Source: Saccharina japonica
Taxonomy: Eukaryota; Sar; Phaeophyceae; Laminariales; Laminariaceae
DNA length: 64,000 nucleotides
Assembly: GCA_008828725.1 (NCBI GenBank)
Contig: MEHQ01001058.1
Span: 792,911 to 856,910 of the forward strand
Direction of reading: 5' to 3'
The notes below the pieces were generated by a model. That model was not told where the DNA came from, did not search any database, and worked only from the letters and a program-made list of their open reading frames with translations. Position 1 is the stretch's first letter, and the number at the start of each line of letters is the position of its first letter. Below are positions 31,642-44,500 of the stretch, one piece after another. The translations under genes were made by a program, and so were the position numbers.

Positions 31642-34600
31642 GTGCGCAGGAGCAGGAGGCGTTGTGCCCGGGGGGAGGGGGAAGGAGGCGGGGGGTTGGA
31701 TGTTGCACGGTGATAGGGTCGGAGTGGATTTTTGCCAGCCTATGTTTTTTTTTCAGTTTTTTTTCTGCCGGTACTTTTTTTTTTCCCCCCTCGTGTCTCC
31801 TTATCCCCTCACTCCCTCCTCTGCTCTTTCTCTCTCTCTCTCTCCCCCCCCCCCTCTCTCCCGTCAACCCCTTCGTCTAACTGGCTGTCTCCTGTCTTCT
31901 GTCGCTTCCTCTATGGTGGTGGGTGAATGAATCTACCACCACAGGTGCCCCAGTTCTTGATGGACCAGTACAACATCCCGGTCGAGGCAGGAGGCGAAGA
32001 GCCCCCCGCAGAGCAGCCGTCGCCGTTCAACATCGTCTGCACCCAGCCCCGTCGTATCTCTGCCATCGGTGAGCGAACGCCTCCATCATACTCATAGTCA
32101 TCATACTCATAGTGCCGCCAACAGCGGGATGACCCCCCGCCCCACCTGTTTGTTTGTTTGTTTGTTTGTTTGTTTGTTTGTTTTTTTTTCTGGCGGTCGC
32201 CATGGCTGACGGTCGAGTTGTAGAACATTTGTGTAGGGCTGATAACCTTACTTCCGCGCAAGGGGTATGGTCGCATCACGTACTGCTGTGCACTGGTATG
32301 TGGTATGACACTCACTCGGCAGTTACATAGTATATATATACTTAAAAGACCCATTGCTGTTTGTGGAAGTGGTCACGCCTGAAAATATATCAAGTCATTT
32401 TGGCGCTGTCATCCATTTGTGCAAGAAAGTCCGACTCTCACAGTTGGTTCACGTCACGTTTCGCTTCGCGCTTGGTGCAAGCAAGCAATATCTGCCTGGT
32501 CGGTGAAAACCTGACGTGCTCCGCTCCGTCCCGGCATTGTAGGGATGCGAGGGTCTATGTTCATCCAGTATACGACTACGGCCATGCGTGACATGAATAC
32601 ACCCTCCCCCGTAATGTATGCCTCGTTTTAGGCGTCGCTGAGCGAGTGGCGGCGGAGCGCGGCGAAACGGTGGGGGGGACGGTGGGCTACCAGATCCGGC
32701 TGGAGCGACGCGCTAGCGAGCACACCAAGCTGCTGTTTGTGACGACCGGCATCCTGCTCAGGCGCCTGCAGGCGGACCCGCAGCTCGAGGGGGTGACGCA
32801 TGTCATCCTGGATGAGGTGCGACAGTTGTGGTGATAGTGGGGGTAGGCGTGGTGGTGATGGTGGTGGTGGTGGTAGTCAAGAGTGAGACTGGTGGTGGTG
32901 GTAGCTGGGATGGGATTGGTGTTGATGAAGTCGGTGGCGAGTAGATGTTCGAATCGGTTCCGGCAATTGATCTCGTTTATTTGTGTGCTGCGTAATGCCG
33001 GCCACGCCCTTGCTCCGATCAGCACGGGATCCCCCCCCCCCCGGGTGATTGCCTTTTTACGCTGAGATTTTCTGTGCGAAGCTGCAGTGGAGTCCTTATC
33101 CTATGTGTTTAATTTGCTGTTTTGCCCAAGGATTCGCATCCGACATCGGATTACCGGTTGGCCACAACGAATTTTACAGACGGGCGTCTAGTCTATACAT
33201 GAGGTGACAAATGGCACGCACTGTGGTACGTAACCGGAATCAATGCTTGTCGGAATCGTTGCCGGATTCGGCATCGTTATAGGAACCGTTGTCGGAATCG
33301 GCATCGGTTTCGGATTCGTTATCTGTGGACCGATAGCGTAATCGGTATCGCTGTCATAACCTGAACGTGTTCGGAAAATCGTTACAATATCGGAATCGGC
33401 ATCGTAATCGGAAAGGTAAACGTAGCCGGAAAATCGTGATAAGAGCACATAAAAGCGTTTTTTAATTTAATTTTTTAAAATCGGAATTCCCTCTGAACAG
33501 GTGCACGAGCGGACAGTGGACTCGGACTTCTTGATCATCATCCTCAGGGACCTTGCCCTTCGAAGAAATGACCTGACGCTCGTACTGATGAGCGCAACGC
33601 TCAACGCGGATGTAAGTATTTTTCGTTTGTGTTTTGTGCTTCTCGTTGGTACCAGGTATTATAACTAAATTTGTAATCCCGTTTCTGGCTGGTCGGTGTT
33701 ATTTGTCCGGTTACTTGCTCGTTTTTTTTTTGTTTTTTTTTTAATTCTATTTTTTTCAAGGAGATTTCTATTTTATGTTCTCTTAGGTTATGCCCAGAGG
33801 CTACGAACGAGTACGTACGTAGCTGGTATAGTAGGAAATTACGCCTGCTGTTTTCTCCTTTTTGCGGCTTGCGACACCCCCCGGGATTTTTGGAGCCAAC
33901 CACAATCCCGAAGGGGAGCCTTGTACTTGGTATAAAATAATTTTGATATTTTGGTCGTTTTGGGGTTTATATGAGGGCGGGTGGGATGTGTGGACACCCC
34001 ATAACTAGGGGAGTGTTGCTTATTGCTTTTACCTACGTAATACCAGTATGAATGAATTGTTTTGATTTTGTCTGTAGGCTGTTATAGGCTTTTTTTTTTG
34101 GGGGGGGGGGGGGGGGTGGAAGCGGTGGATATTGGAAACCCCACATAGGGAGGGGACAGGGGAGAGCGTTCTATTCGAAACCCTTCTGACATCGGAAAAC
34201 CTTGGGGGTTTCTTCGTTTGTTGCTGTGTTTTTGCTTTTCGCTTCTCCCTCTCAGCTGTGGGTGTTTTGTGTTTTTTTCGCTCTTTTTCTGTGCTTTTTC
34301 ATCGCGTCGTTTGTTTGTTTTTATTTTTTTTCCGAATGAAATACTCGCAGATGGTGTCATATCATGCATTGCTTATTATTTTTTGTTTTATTTTTCGTCA
34401 TTACTTACGGTGTACTGACTTACCGACGGCAATCATGGCACAAACCGACGGCTTTCTTTCTATACCATGGAACTATAACGGACGGATGGACGGACGGGTG
34501 GATGTAGCTCTTTTCCGACTACTTCTCCCAAGCCCCCAAGCTCAACATCCCCGGGTACACCTTCCCAGTGGAAGAGTTCTACCTCGAGGTACGAGTACCT

Positions 34601-37600
34601 GCTGTGTCCCTGTCTGTGCTGGGTAATTTACTCGAATGTGTACATATATATGTGTGCTGCTGCTCAGTGTGCTGTGCTGTTCTCAGTTCTACGGCTGTAT
34701 CGTTTGTGTTGGGCTGGTATTTACTGCTGTACTGCTGTAAAACGGTGCCGTAAAATTGTGTTTTGCTAGCTGTACTGCTGTAGTGTAGTGTCGCGCTGTG
34801 CTTTTCTCTGTGTCGCGTTGCTGTACTGCTGTGTTGGACTGATACTTTACCGTAAAAAGGCACTGCTACTGCAGAATGGTACTGCTGTAAAACTATGTGT
34901 TGCCGCTGTACTGGTGTAGTTTTCGTAGTTCGTTTTTTTTGTTGTGATATACTATACGTACGACGTTCTCACCGTGAGCTTGTATTTTGTATTTTTGATC
35001 CGTGTTCCCAGTGTCCTGTATGGGTGTTTCCGTGCGTTTTCGTTTCATTTTTGTCCTGTATTCCGATACCTACCCTTTGGTACATACCAGGGACAGCAGT
35101 ATCACGTATTTTTTCGTTAGAAGGGCTTTTTTTTCTGTGGCCCGTGTTTCCACGTTTTCGCTCCGTGTTCGCGTGTGTTAAACCATCTGATCTTCGTTTG
35201 TTGTCCCGGGTTCCCATATTTATACATTTGTGATGCGTATTTACCGATGGTGGTCCGTGTTACCATTTCCCATGGATTCGAGTTTTGCGCTCGGTTTCCG
35301 CCTATGGTCTCTTAGTTCGGTATCATATAATATGATACATACTCCTGTTATTGTTCGGTATATACTCCGTTTCTTCCCCTTGTGTTTTCCCGCTTCCTTA
35401 CGAGTATAATAACCGTTGTTGTACTGCAGTACTGCTGTATATACATACAACCATAGATTTGGCTCTACTTGCAAGTCATTTGTCCCTAATGTGGAAGTGT
35501 GGCCCTATAAAGGTGAACGCTCAACCCTTTTAGAACCGCACCCACGTTTTTTGGGGACAAACTATATACTTGGATTTAGTGTGGTATACTATTTCCAGTA
35601 GTAATCGGGTTAAGGTTTTTTTTTTTTTTTTTTGCCTTTGCTCGCTCCTCCGAAGATTTTTGAGTTTTGTCGTGCGGTACTTCCGTCTTCCGTATGTATA
35701 TAGCCGGGTTGGTTCGCACCGACGCAGGGCAAAAAGCAGAGCAGAGGTCGCGCAACACGTTTTTTTTTTTTACTTTCTTGAACATGCTACAACGGTACTG
35801 AACTTATAACGGTACGTACTTCACCCTTCTTCCACTTGCTGCATTTTTTCCCCCACACTATACTCAAGTGGTTCGTCTATGTATGATAGACGGCGTATCA
35901 CGGCGTTTCTTTTTTCTTCCTTCAACATGCCGCAACGGTACTTGCAACGGTACTGCTGTACTTACCATGGTACTTAACGCTCACTTTTTGCATTTCTTTT
36001 TCCCCCACACTATATGAGCAAAGTGGTTTGTCTAGACGGCTCAACACAGACTTTATTTTATTTTTGCTTCCTTCAACATGGTACAACGGTGCTTACAACG
36101 GTCCTCAACCCTTTTTTCCTTATCACTCGTATCATATATACTGCTGTTGCACTTCCCCCCCCACAATATCCCCAAGTGGTTTTGTCTAAAAAAAACGTAA
36201 ATGCAGTTTCTAAGGGAGTTGTAAAGCCGACGCTACTGACACCGTCACCCCCACTTCCTTGTCATAAAGCATGCCAATATCATAGGAAACCGCAGTTTGA
36301 CCCCTTGACTGACCGCCCCCTACGCTAAAATCAGTATAGTAAGGCCAAAAGAGATGGCCTTGACGCGCCCCAGAAGACCGGCCTCCTACATATGTACCTG
36401 GTACCATCCTTGCAAGTATACTCTGGGGTACCCGCGTCCGAACCCTGGCTCTTTTGGTGATACTAGGGTAGGTACCCGGGTACCCCAGAGTACATACCGC
36501 AGGTACCCGGGTACCCCCAGAGTACAAACCGCAGGTACCCGGATACTCCCAGAGTACATACCGCAGGTACCCGGGTACTCCCAGATTGCATGCACTACTA
36601 TTAATAGGGTAGGTACCCGGGTACCCCCAGAGTACAAACCGCAGGTACCCGGGTACTCCCAGAGTACATACCGCAGGTACCCGGGTACTCCCAGATTCCA
36701 TGCACTACTATTAGTAGGGTAGGCACCCGGGTACCCCTAGAGTACATACCGCAGATACCTGGGTACTCCCAGAGTACATACCGCAGGTACCCGGGTACTC
36801 CCAGATTGCATGCACTACTATTAATAGGGTAGGTACCCGGGTACCCCTAGAGTACATACCGCAGATACCTGGGTACGCCCAGCGTACATACCGCAGGTAC
36901 CTGGGTACGGCCAGAGTACGCGCACTACTCAGTGCTGAACACTAAACACTCCCCTACATATTTGCCTATTATCACCCACCCCTCCACCTCCCACCCCCTC
37001 TACCTCGATCTAATGTAGCTCATCCGGATTACCCTCTATGTCTGCTTTACCCTTGTTTGCTGTGGCTCGGCTCGGGTGGGCTCCACGTGCGTGCAGGACG
37101 CCCTGGAGCTAACGCGAACGCAGATCATGCCCACGGTTAACCGTCAGGGGCGGGTCAAGCGCAAGCCTCTCGGCCGAGAGCAGTTCGGGCAGAAGGTTCG
37201 ATTTTATTCGGTTCGGTTCAGTTCGGTTCGGTTCGGATCTCGGTTCGGTTCTCGGTTCAGTTCTCGGTTTGGTTCGGTCGGGCTGGGTTGGGTCATACCT
37301 GTTATAGCTTCACAGCTGAGGGACTGACTACACCCACGCGTTTGGCGGCAACCTTTTAATAGTTGAGATTAAGTGTGGGATTATCCGTGCAGCGGTAGAG
37401 GCAGCTACCAATGAAGTTGGGGATTATTATTGACGTGGTACTCGTAGAAGGGTTGGCATGACTTAGCTTAGCGTGGGTTTAAGTGCCGGCTGCCGCTTCG
37501 GCTGTCTCTCGTCCGTACGGCTGTTGTTGTGCTGCGTGGTACTTTGTTGGGGTTGGGTGTTGAAGAGTGTGATCGGGCTATAGGCTGGGTTATATGAGAT

Positions 37601-38977
37601 GTCAAGCTGGGCTACAAACAAAATAGATTGGGTTACTAGGGCTGGTCGATGATTTTTTTTGTATTCTTTATTATTTGTCGAGTTGAGTCCTGCTGGTTGA
37701 GCTGAGTCTAAATGGGTGGACTTCGTCGTTTGTTTTTCTTTTTTTGTGTCGCCTTTCGTATTTCTTTCGCGTTGCTCTTTTTTGCTTTGTTTCGGCTCTC
37801 ATGAACCTGTTTTTTTTTTTCGTCCAGATTAGGCCGATAGGCAACAGTTGGCATTTTTGTAGACAAGTACTCTACTAGCACGATACCTGTGGTGGCCTTG
37901 TTATGCCGGTTGTAGCGTGAAGGGGAGGTCAAACCGCTGTGTTACGCTTTGTTAATAGCATGCGTTTGCTTTTTTGTGCGTAGTGCTCGCCCCACCTCTT
38001 TTGTTCATTTTTTTTTTCTTTTTTTTCTTGTTTTGTCCCCCCCCCCGTCTTCCGTCTCGAAAGGGATGCGTGGTGAATGGACAAATGACTTAAGGCAAGC
38101 AACAAATGAGTACCCCCCCCGCGCCTACTGTTACCCGCTCCCCAGGTGTTGAAACTGTCGGTGGAACTCCCTCAGGGGCGTTACTCACAGCGCACGCTGG
38201 AGTCCCTGGCGATGTACGACGAGAGCGAGGTGCCACTGGACGTGATCATCGACCTGGTTCAGCACATTCATGCCTATGAGGGGGATGGCGCCATCTTGAT
38301 CTTCCTTTCCGGCTGGGAGGAGATCAGCGCGGTGAGATTGGTACCCTTTCGTAATCGACATGTTTTAAGTGAAACGGAACTTCTTCGTTGTGTTTTTAGC
38401 AAAAGCGCAGTACGGCTACGAAGGGGGGATGGGCGCCTTCTTGATTTTACTTTCTGGCTGGGAAGAAATCAGCGCGGTGAGATTAGTACCCTTTCGTGAC
38501 CGACGTGTTTGAATGAAACGGAACATTTTTTTTTGTGTTTTTTCCCCCCTCGCTTGGTACCGATTATCACGGGTCTGATCAACGCGGTGAGAAAAAAAGC
38601 AGAAGATGCAGGCAAAATAGTGGGGTTGATGGGGAACGCCGGTGTAAAGTGTAGAGGGAATGGAGAAAAAACGTTCTTAGTGGAGGCAGAATTTGCGTAT
38701 TTGCAGATAACTTTTTACGAAGTGGTCTCAGGATCTTGTGAGTATATAGGCCTAACCCTTTCAGAACTGCAAACGGTATCCCGCACTATTTCCAAGTAGC
38801 TTGTCCCCAAAAACGTGGGACCGGTTCTTAAGGGGTTAACATCAATTATGTTTGTTTGTTTTTTTAATCCTAAGTTTTATGCTTTTTGATTAAAAAATGA
38901 GCATTCAAAAGTACCGGTATATACGCTATCATATCATACCATGTTTCCCCCCTGATTATGATGCCTACATATGCTCG

Positions 38978-39010
<33 letters not shown>

Positions 39011-41247
39011 TTGGCTACGCTACTTTTATGGCCTTCGAAAACGCCCAGTTTTGCCAAAATGGATTTAACTTAACCCTAATAGGTCTGAGAGGTGGCTCTT
39101 CTTAGTGACCGAAGACCAAACAAAAAATATTTTGAACAATGTTTCAATACGTTCTTTGATAAACCCATCTGCGTCCGGGGGGGGGGGGGGGGGGGGGGGG
39201 GTTTTTTTTTTTTTTGTTTGGGGGGGGGGGGGGACTCCTGTCGTGCATGGCCGTAGTCGTATGACCATAGAGACCCTCGCACCCCTGCAATGCGGGGATG
39301 GAGCATGTCGGGTTTTCATCGACCAGGCCGACATTGCTTGCACCAAGCAAGAACCGCCGTGAGGTGTTGGGCGAGTCGCATGAGGGGGAAGTTTAGTCGC
39401 ATTATTACGGTATGTTGTGCTTGTCTTGTCCAGTACGATGGCGTGGCATTGCATTGTCGACTTTCTCTGCCGTGGTTTTGTGGCCACGGAGGCTTTTATC
39501 TCTCTAGGACGAAGAATCAGCACAGACACTGGGTGTGCTGGATGTCGACAGGTAGAACAAACGAAAACACGGTGTAATGTGAAGAGCACACACATGCCAA
39601 CACCCGTGATGCTGCTTTTTCCTCACTTTATTTTGCTCGTTTTTTTTTTTTTTTTTTTTGTGCTGTTCGTTGTGCTTTTTATTTTTTGTCGTTTTTTTAT
39701 TCTATGTTTTTCGTCTGTTTTCAGGTGCACGACAAACTGGAGATGCTGCCACAGTCTCGCCAATGGCGCCTGTACGCCCTGCACAGCCAAATGCCAACCA
39801 GCCAGCAGAGAGACGTCTTCTTGAGGCCACCGAGGGGCATACGCAAGGTATGACACCTGAGGCAGACCATCTACTGATAGATGATGATCTAGATCATCTA
39901 CAGATATATCACGATCTAGATCATCTACAAATATATCACGACCTAGATCATCTAAAGATAGATCATGATCTAGATCATCTACAGATATATCACAGTCTAG
40001 ATCATCTAAAGATAGATCATTATCTAGATCATCTACAGATATATCACGATCTAGATCATCTAAAGATAGATGATGATCTAGATCATCTACAGATATATCA
40101 CGATCTAGATCATCTAGTTCCTCACCTGCCGTAGAGGATTTAGATCATGATCTATCTGCATAGTACAGCTCCAACGCAGGAAACATGTGCTGGTTCATGC
40201 AGAGGATTACACCGGTCCCACCCAGTAACATAGGCTATAGCAACGGCTATATATACATATCATACCAGGATATACCAGGATTGGGAATAGATCATCCGTC
40301 TTGACCTATCTAGAGCATGACGTGGAAATTATCTGCATGGTCTGTATGATCTGTATGACCTGTCTGGGGTATCCAAGGTATCCCCCCCTTCCCCCACACA
40401 CTATGCCTCCAGAGGTGTACCCTATGTATCTGCTAGTTTCGTCGTACCCAAACAGGAGTTCGATCCTGTAGGTGCTGCGCGGGGTGACCATAGCAAATAG
40501 GACCAAATATTGTTATTAATAGTCAAGATAGGGAAACTTTTTTTTTTTTTTATGTAGCAGGTCCTATTTACTATTATAGTATTTCCTTCTTTTTTTTTTC
40601 TTCTTTTTGTCCATCCCATTTAATATCTTGGCACTTCTTTTCTCTCTCCCTCTTTAGTCGTAACTCAGATCCGGGGTCTCTACGAAAGTAGGCTCTTCCT
40701 TCCCCCCCCACTACGGTACGTGCCTTGTATTTTTATCGCGAGAAGATTTCAGCACTTTCTTCCCTCGTCGACTTGCTTCGGCAATAATAGTTGCACCCCT
40801 GCAACAGTGGCTATAGTTTCAGCCGATGAAAGCCACTGGGCCTAGTAGAGTAACCACAGCATTTATATGGGCAGGGCGGTTTTGAGGCTTTTCGCCCTTT
40901 AACCCCTTAAGAACTGGTCCCCCGTTTTTGGCGACAAACTACTTGAAATTAGTGAGGATTTTGTTTTTTGAGTTCTGAATGGGTTAAGAACCGGTCCCCC
41001 GTTTTTAGGGACAAACTATTTAATAGTTGGAATTACTGTAGTGTTGGATAAGTTTTTTCACTTCTGAATGGGTTGAAACATTTTTTTTGTTTTCGCAACA
41101 TGCACCACCGTCGGGGTTTGTCTGTTTTTACTATTACTAACTACTTTCTCTGCAACAACGAAATAGTGAGTGAGGTACAGAATCAGTTGCCCGGGGGTAT
41201 ATAGCGTAAAAGCTGTACTCGTTGTGAAAACGGGGTATATCGTATGT

Positions 41248-41281
<34 letters not shown>

Positions 41282-41505
41282 ACTCATTGAAGCTGTCATT
41301 CGTATGCAAGTCCGCCTCACAAGCGGTTCTTAGTAGGATGCAGCTCACCCTCCATGCGACTCGCCAAACACCTCACGGCGCTTTGCGCTTGGTGCTAGCA
41401 ATGTCTGCCTGGTCGGTGAAAACCCGACGTGCTCCGTCCCAGCATTGTACGGATGCAAGGGTCTATGGTCATACGACTACACGCCCATGCATGAATATCG
41501 AGTAT

Positions 41506-41559
<54 letters not shown>

Positions 41560-44500
41560 ACACTCCCCCCCCCCCCCCCCCTATATAACCGTAGCCCTAG
41601 TCCGACACGCAAAGCATGCGCGCTGATGGTGCAATGGCCACATTTCAAGTTGGCTTTTTTCTTGGAACTTTTCATCGGTTGGGTCAAATTTCGCTTGTCG
41701 AGTCAGGGTGACCTGAGCCGGGTCGGGTCGGTCCAGGGTGACCTGGGCCGGGTGGGGTCTGTTCAGGGTGACCTGACCCGACCCGTGACATTTTGAAAAC
41801 CTCGCGGGTCGGGTCGGTTCGGGTCGGGTCGGGTCTGGTGAGGGTGACCTGGCCCCGACCCGTGATATTTTGAAAACCTCCTGACCCGACCCGAACCTAC
41901 CCGCGAGACTTTGTAGACCCTCCTGAACCCGGGCCGCGGATCGGGTGATGACCCGTGACGAGCCCTGACTCTGAAATACCGAAAGTACTAAAAGAAGATT
42001 CATACATTAATATGGTGTTCGGAAAACCCGTTTCATCTCTGAAACACACCCGCACGCTTGCTCGAAGTATGTCTGTCTGTCTGTCCGTCTGTCTCTCACG
42101 TGTGTCTTTTTGATTGTTTGTTTGTTTGTTTGTTTAGTTTGTTTTTTCTTGTGTGCATTTTGTTTTTGTTTTGTTTTGATGTTCGTTTGTTCGTTTGTTT
42201 GTTTGTTTGTTTGTTTTTTTTTTCCTTGTGTTTTTGTTTTTGTTTTGTTTTGATCCCCCTCGCTTTATAGATCGTGATCGCCACCAACATCGCGGAGTCG
42301 TCCATCACGATCGACGACGTGGTGTTCGTGATCGACGGCGGGAAGCACAAGGAGAAGAGCTACGACCCGGAGGCTAAGGTGATGACCTCATCACATCATT
42401 TTTACCGCAGCTTATTACTACCGTATATGACACGGTATACCACACCCCCTCGGACGAATTTCAACGCTGATTTGCTCGACGACAGGTCGAGCGCTAACCC
42501 CGAGCGACCCGTCCATGGAAAGATCTCGACGAGATGCTCCGAAAGCCGCCTTTTTCATTGTCTGCGCCCCCCTGGTTATGGAGAAAATTGCCTTTTAAAT
42601 TCGCCCCAGGGGGTGTGATATACACTGCTGTCATATACGGTACCCCTTTTAGAAGCGCACCCCCGTTTCGGTGATAAATGGCTTGAAATTAGGGTCAAAG
42701 GTGTGTTCGTGCACAGTGCAGTGCTAAAAAGCTTCTCACCCCGGCACAGGAAGTGCGCCCTCGTTTTAAAAAAGACAAAAATCCTTGAAATTGGTGTAGT
42801 GGGGCATAACATTATGTATTACAGGAGACCTACGTATAGTAAATATGTATACGACCTAAGGTACACACTAAAACCTATATCTTTACCTATTTTTTGCTGA
42901 CATTATTTGGTCCTATTTACTATGGTCCCCCGAAATACTATTCAGGGATGGTTGATAGGTGTACCAGTCTGTGCCGAAATTATGTATATTACGGCAGACC
43001 TATATAATTACCTATTTTTACTGACAGTTGTTGGTCCTATTTACTAGTGTTTACTATGGTCCCCCGAAATAGTACGCATGTACTCGTATGTATGATATAA
43101 TTATACGAGCAAAAAAGTTTCAACCCCGTCAGAAAAATGGTGCCTCATGTTTTTGCAGGCGAATTACTGTAAAGTTGTGTAGGGTCAATTTTTTGCAGGT
43201 TGGAGGAGGGTTAAGGCGAAGCTTGATGGTGCTCTTTTAGTGCCACACCTTGGGTGACTTTTTTTTTTTTTTTTTGCTGTGATCTGTCTTTTTCGCCGTG
43301 TTAGCATTTCATTTGCTTGCGACCTCGATTACATTGCGGTGGTTTCGGTTTTCTCCCGTGCCTTGTAGTGTGTGGCCTACTGCTACTACTACTACTATTA
43401 ATAGTGACGACACCTTGATCTTGTGGGAAGATGGATGTTGCGGTGGTACTTATGGTGTTCGCATGTCGGTGGTTGGATGTTGCTGGGCTCGTGTGACAGC
43501 TGGGTTGTTCGTGCCACCACTACCACCACATCTAAAAAAACGTTATAATACCCCCCCCCCCCCCCCCCCCCGNNNNNNNNNNNNNNNNNNNNNNNNNNNN
43601 NNNNNNNNNNNNNNNNNNNNNNNNNNNNNNNNNNNNNNNNNNNNNNNNNNNNNNNNNNNNNNNNNNNNNNNNNNNNNNNNNNNNNNNNNNNNNNNNNNNN
43701 NNNNNNNNNNNNNNNNNNNNNNNNNNNNNNNNNNNNNNNNNNNNNNNNNNNNNNNNNNNNNNNNNNNNNNNNNNNNNNNNNNNNNNNNNNNNNNNNNNNN
43801 NNNNNNNNNNNNNNNNNNNNNNNNNNNNNNNNNNNNNNNNNNNNNNNNNNNNNNNNNNNNNNNNNNNNNNNNNNNNNNNNNNNNNNNNNNNNNNNNNNNN
43901 NNNNNNNNNNNNNNNNNNNNNNNNNNNNNNNNNNNNNNNNNNNNNNNNNNNNNNNNNNNNNNNNNNNNNNNNNNNNNNNNNNNNNNNNNNNNNNNNNNNN
44001 NNNNNNNGGGAGCCGGGGGGGGGGGCTGTTTGCTGTTGAGGTGATGCCAGTCTCGAGGGGGCCTTTGCCTCAAGGTGACGGAAGGAAGAGCTGGAGTTGT
44101 TATTTTTTTGGAGGAAGGGAGGCTGGAGTTGTTTTTTTTAAGGGGCGGGGGCGATGGAGAGGCCTGGAGTTGATTGTGGAGAGGGGGCGGGGAGGGGGGG
44201 GGGGGGGGAGGGGACGGCTGGAGCTGATATTTTAGAGGCGAGAGGGTCGGGATGGGGGCGAGGGGAAGATTGCTAATGAAGTGACGAGGTATGTATTAGG
44301 TCGCCGAGTTCCTGGGAATTAATTTGAAGGGCATACCTGGTACACAGTGGTACGCGATACTACTTTGAGTCTACCGGTAGTAAGTAGTAAATAGTTCCCT
44401 TTGGTTTCTGCAAGCATGAGTGCCCACTCTGTCCTGATTTATAAGAACCGTTCGTAGTAAGTATTTATATGCAAGAGTGGTGAACTCTAGTTCCCAGTAG

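Noticed and set aside
39658-40134. Open frame running from exon 8 into intron 8
   Set aside because: It is in a different frame from the helicase exon and stays open only because the 27-base satellite unit is a multiple of three.
41170-41796. Open frame with long proline runs
   Set aside because: The prolines are the poly-C borders of a D element.
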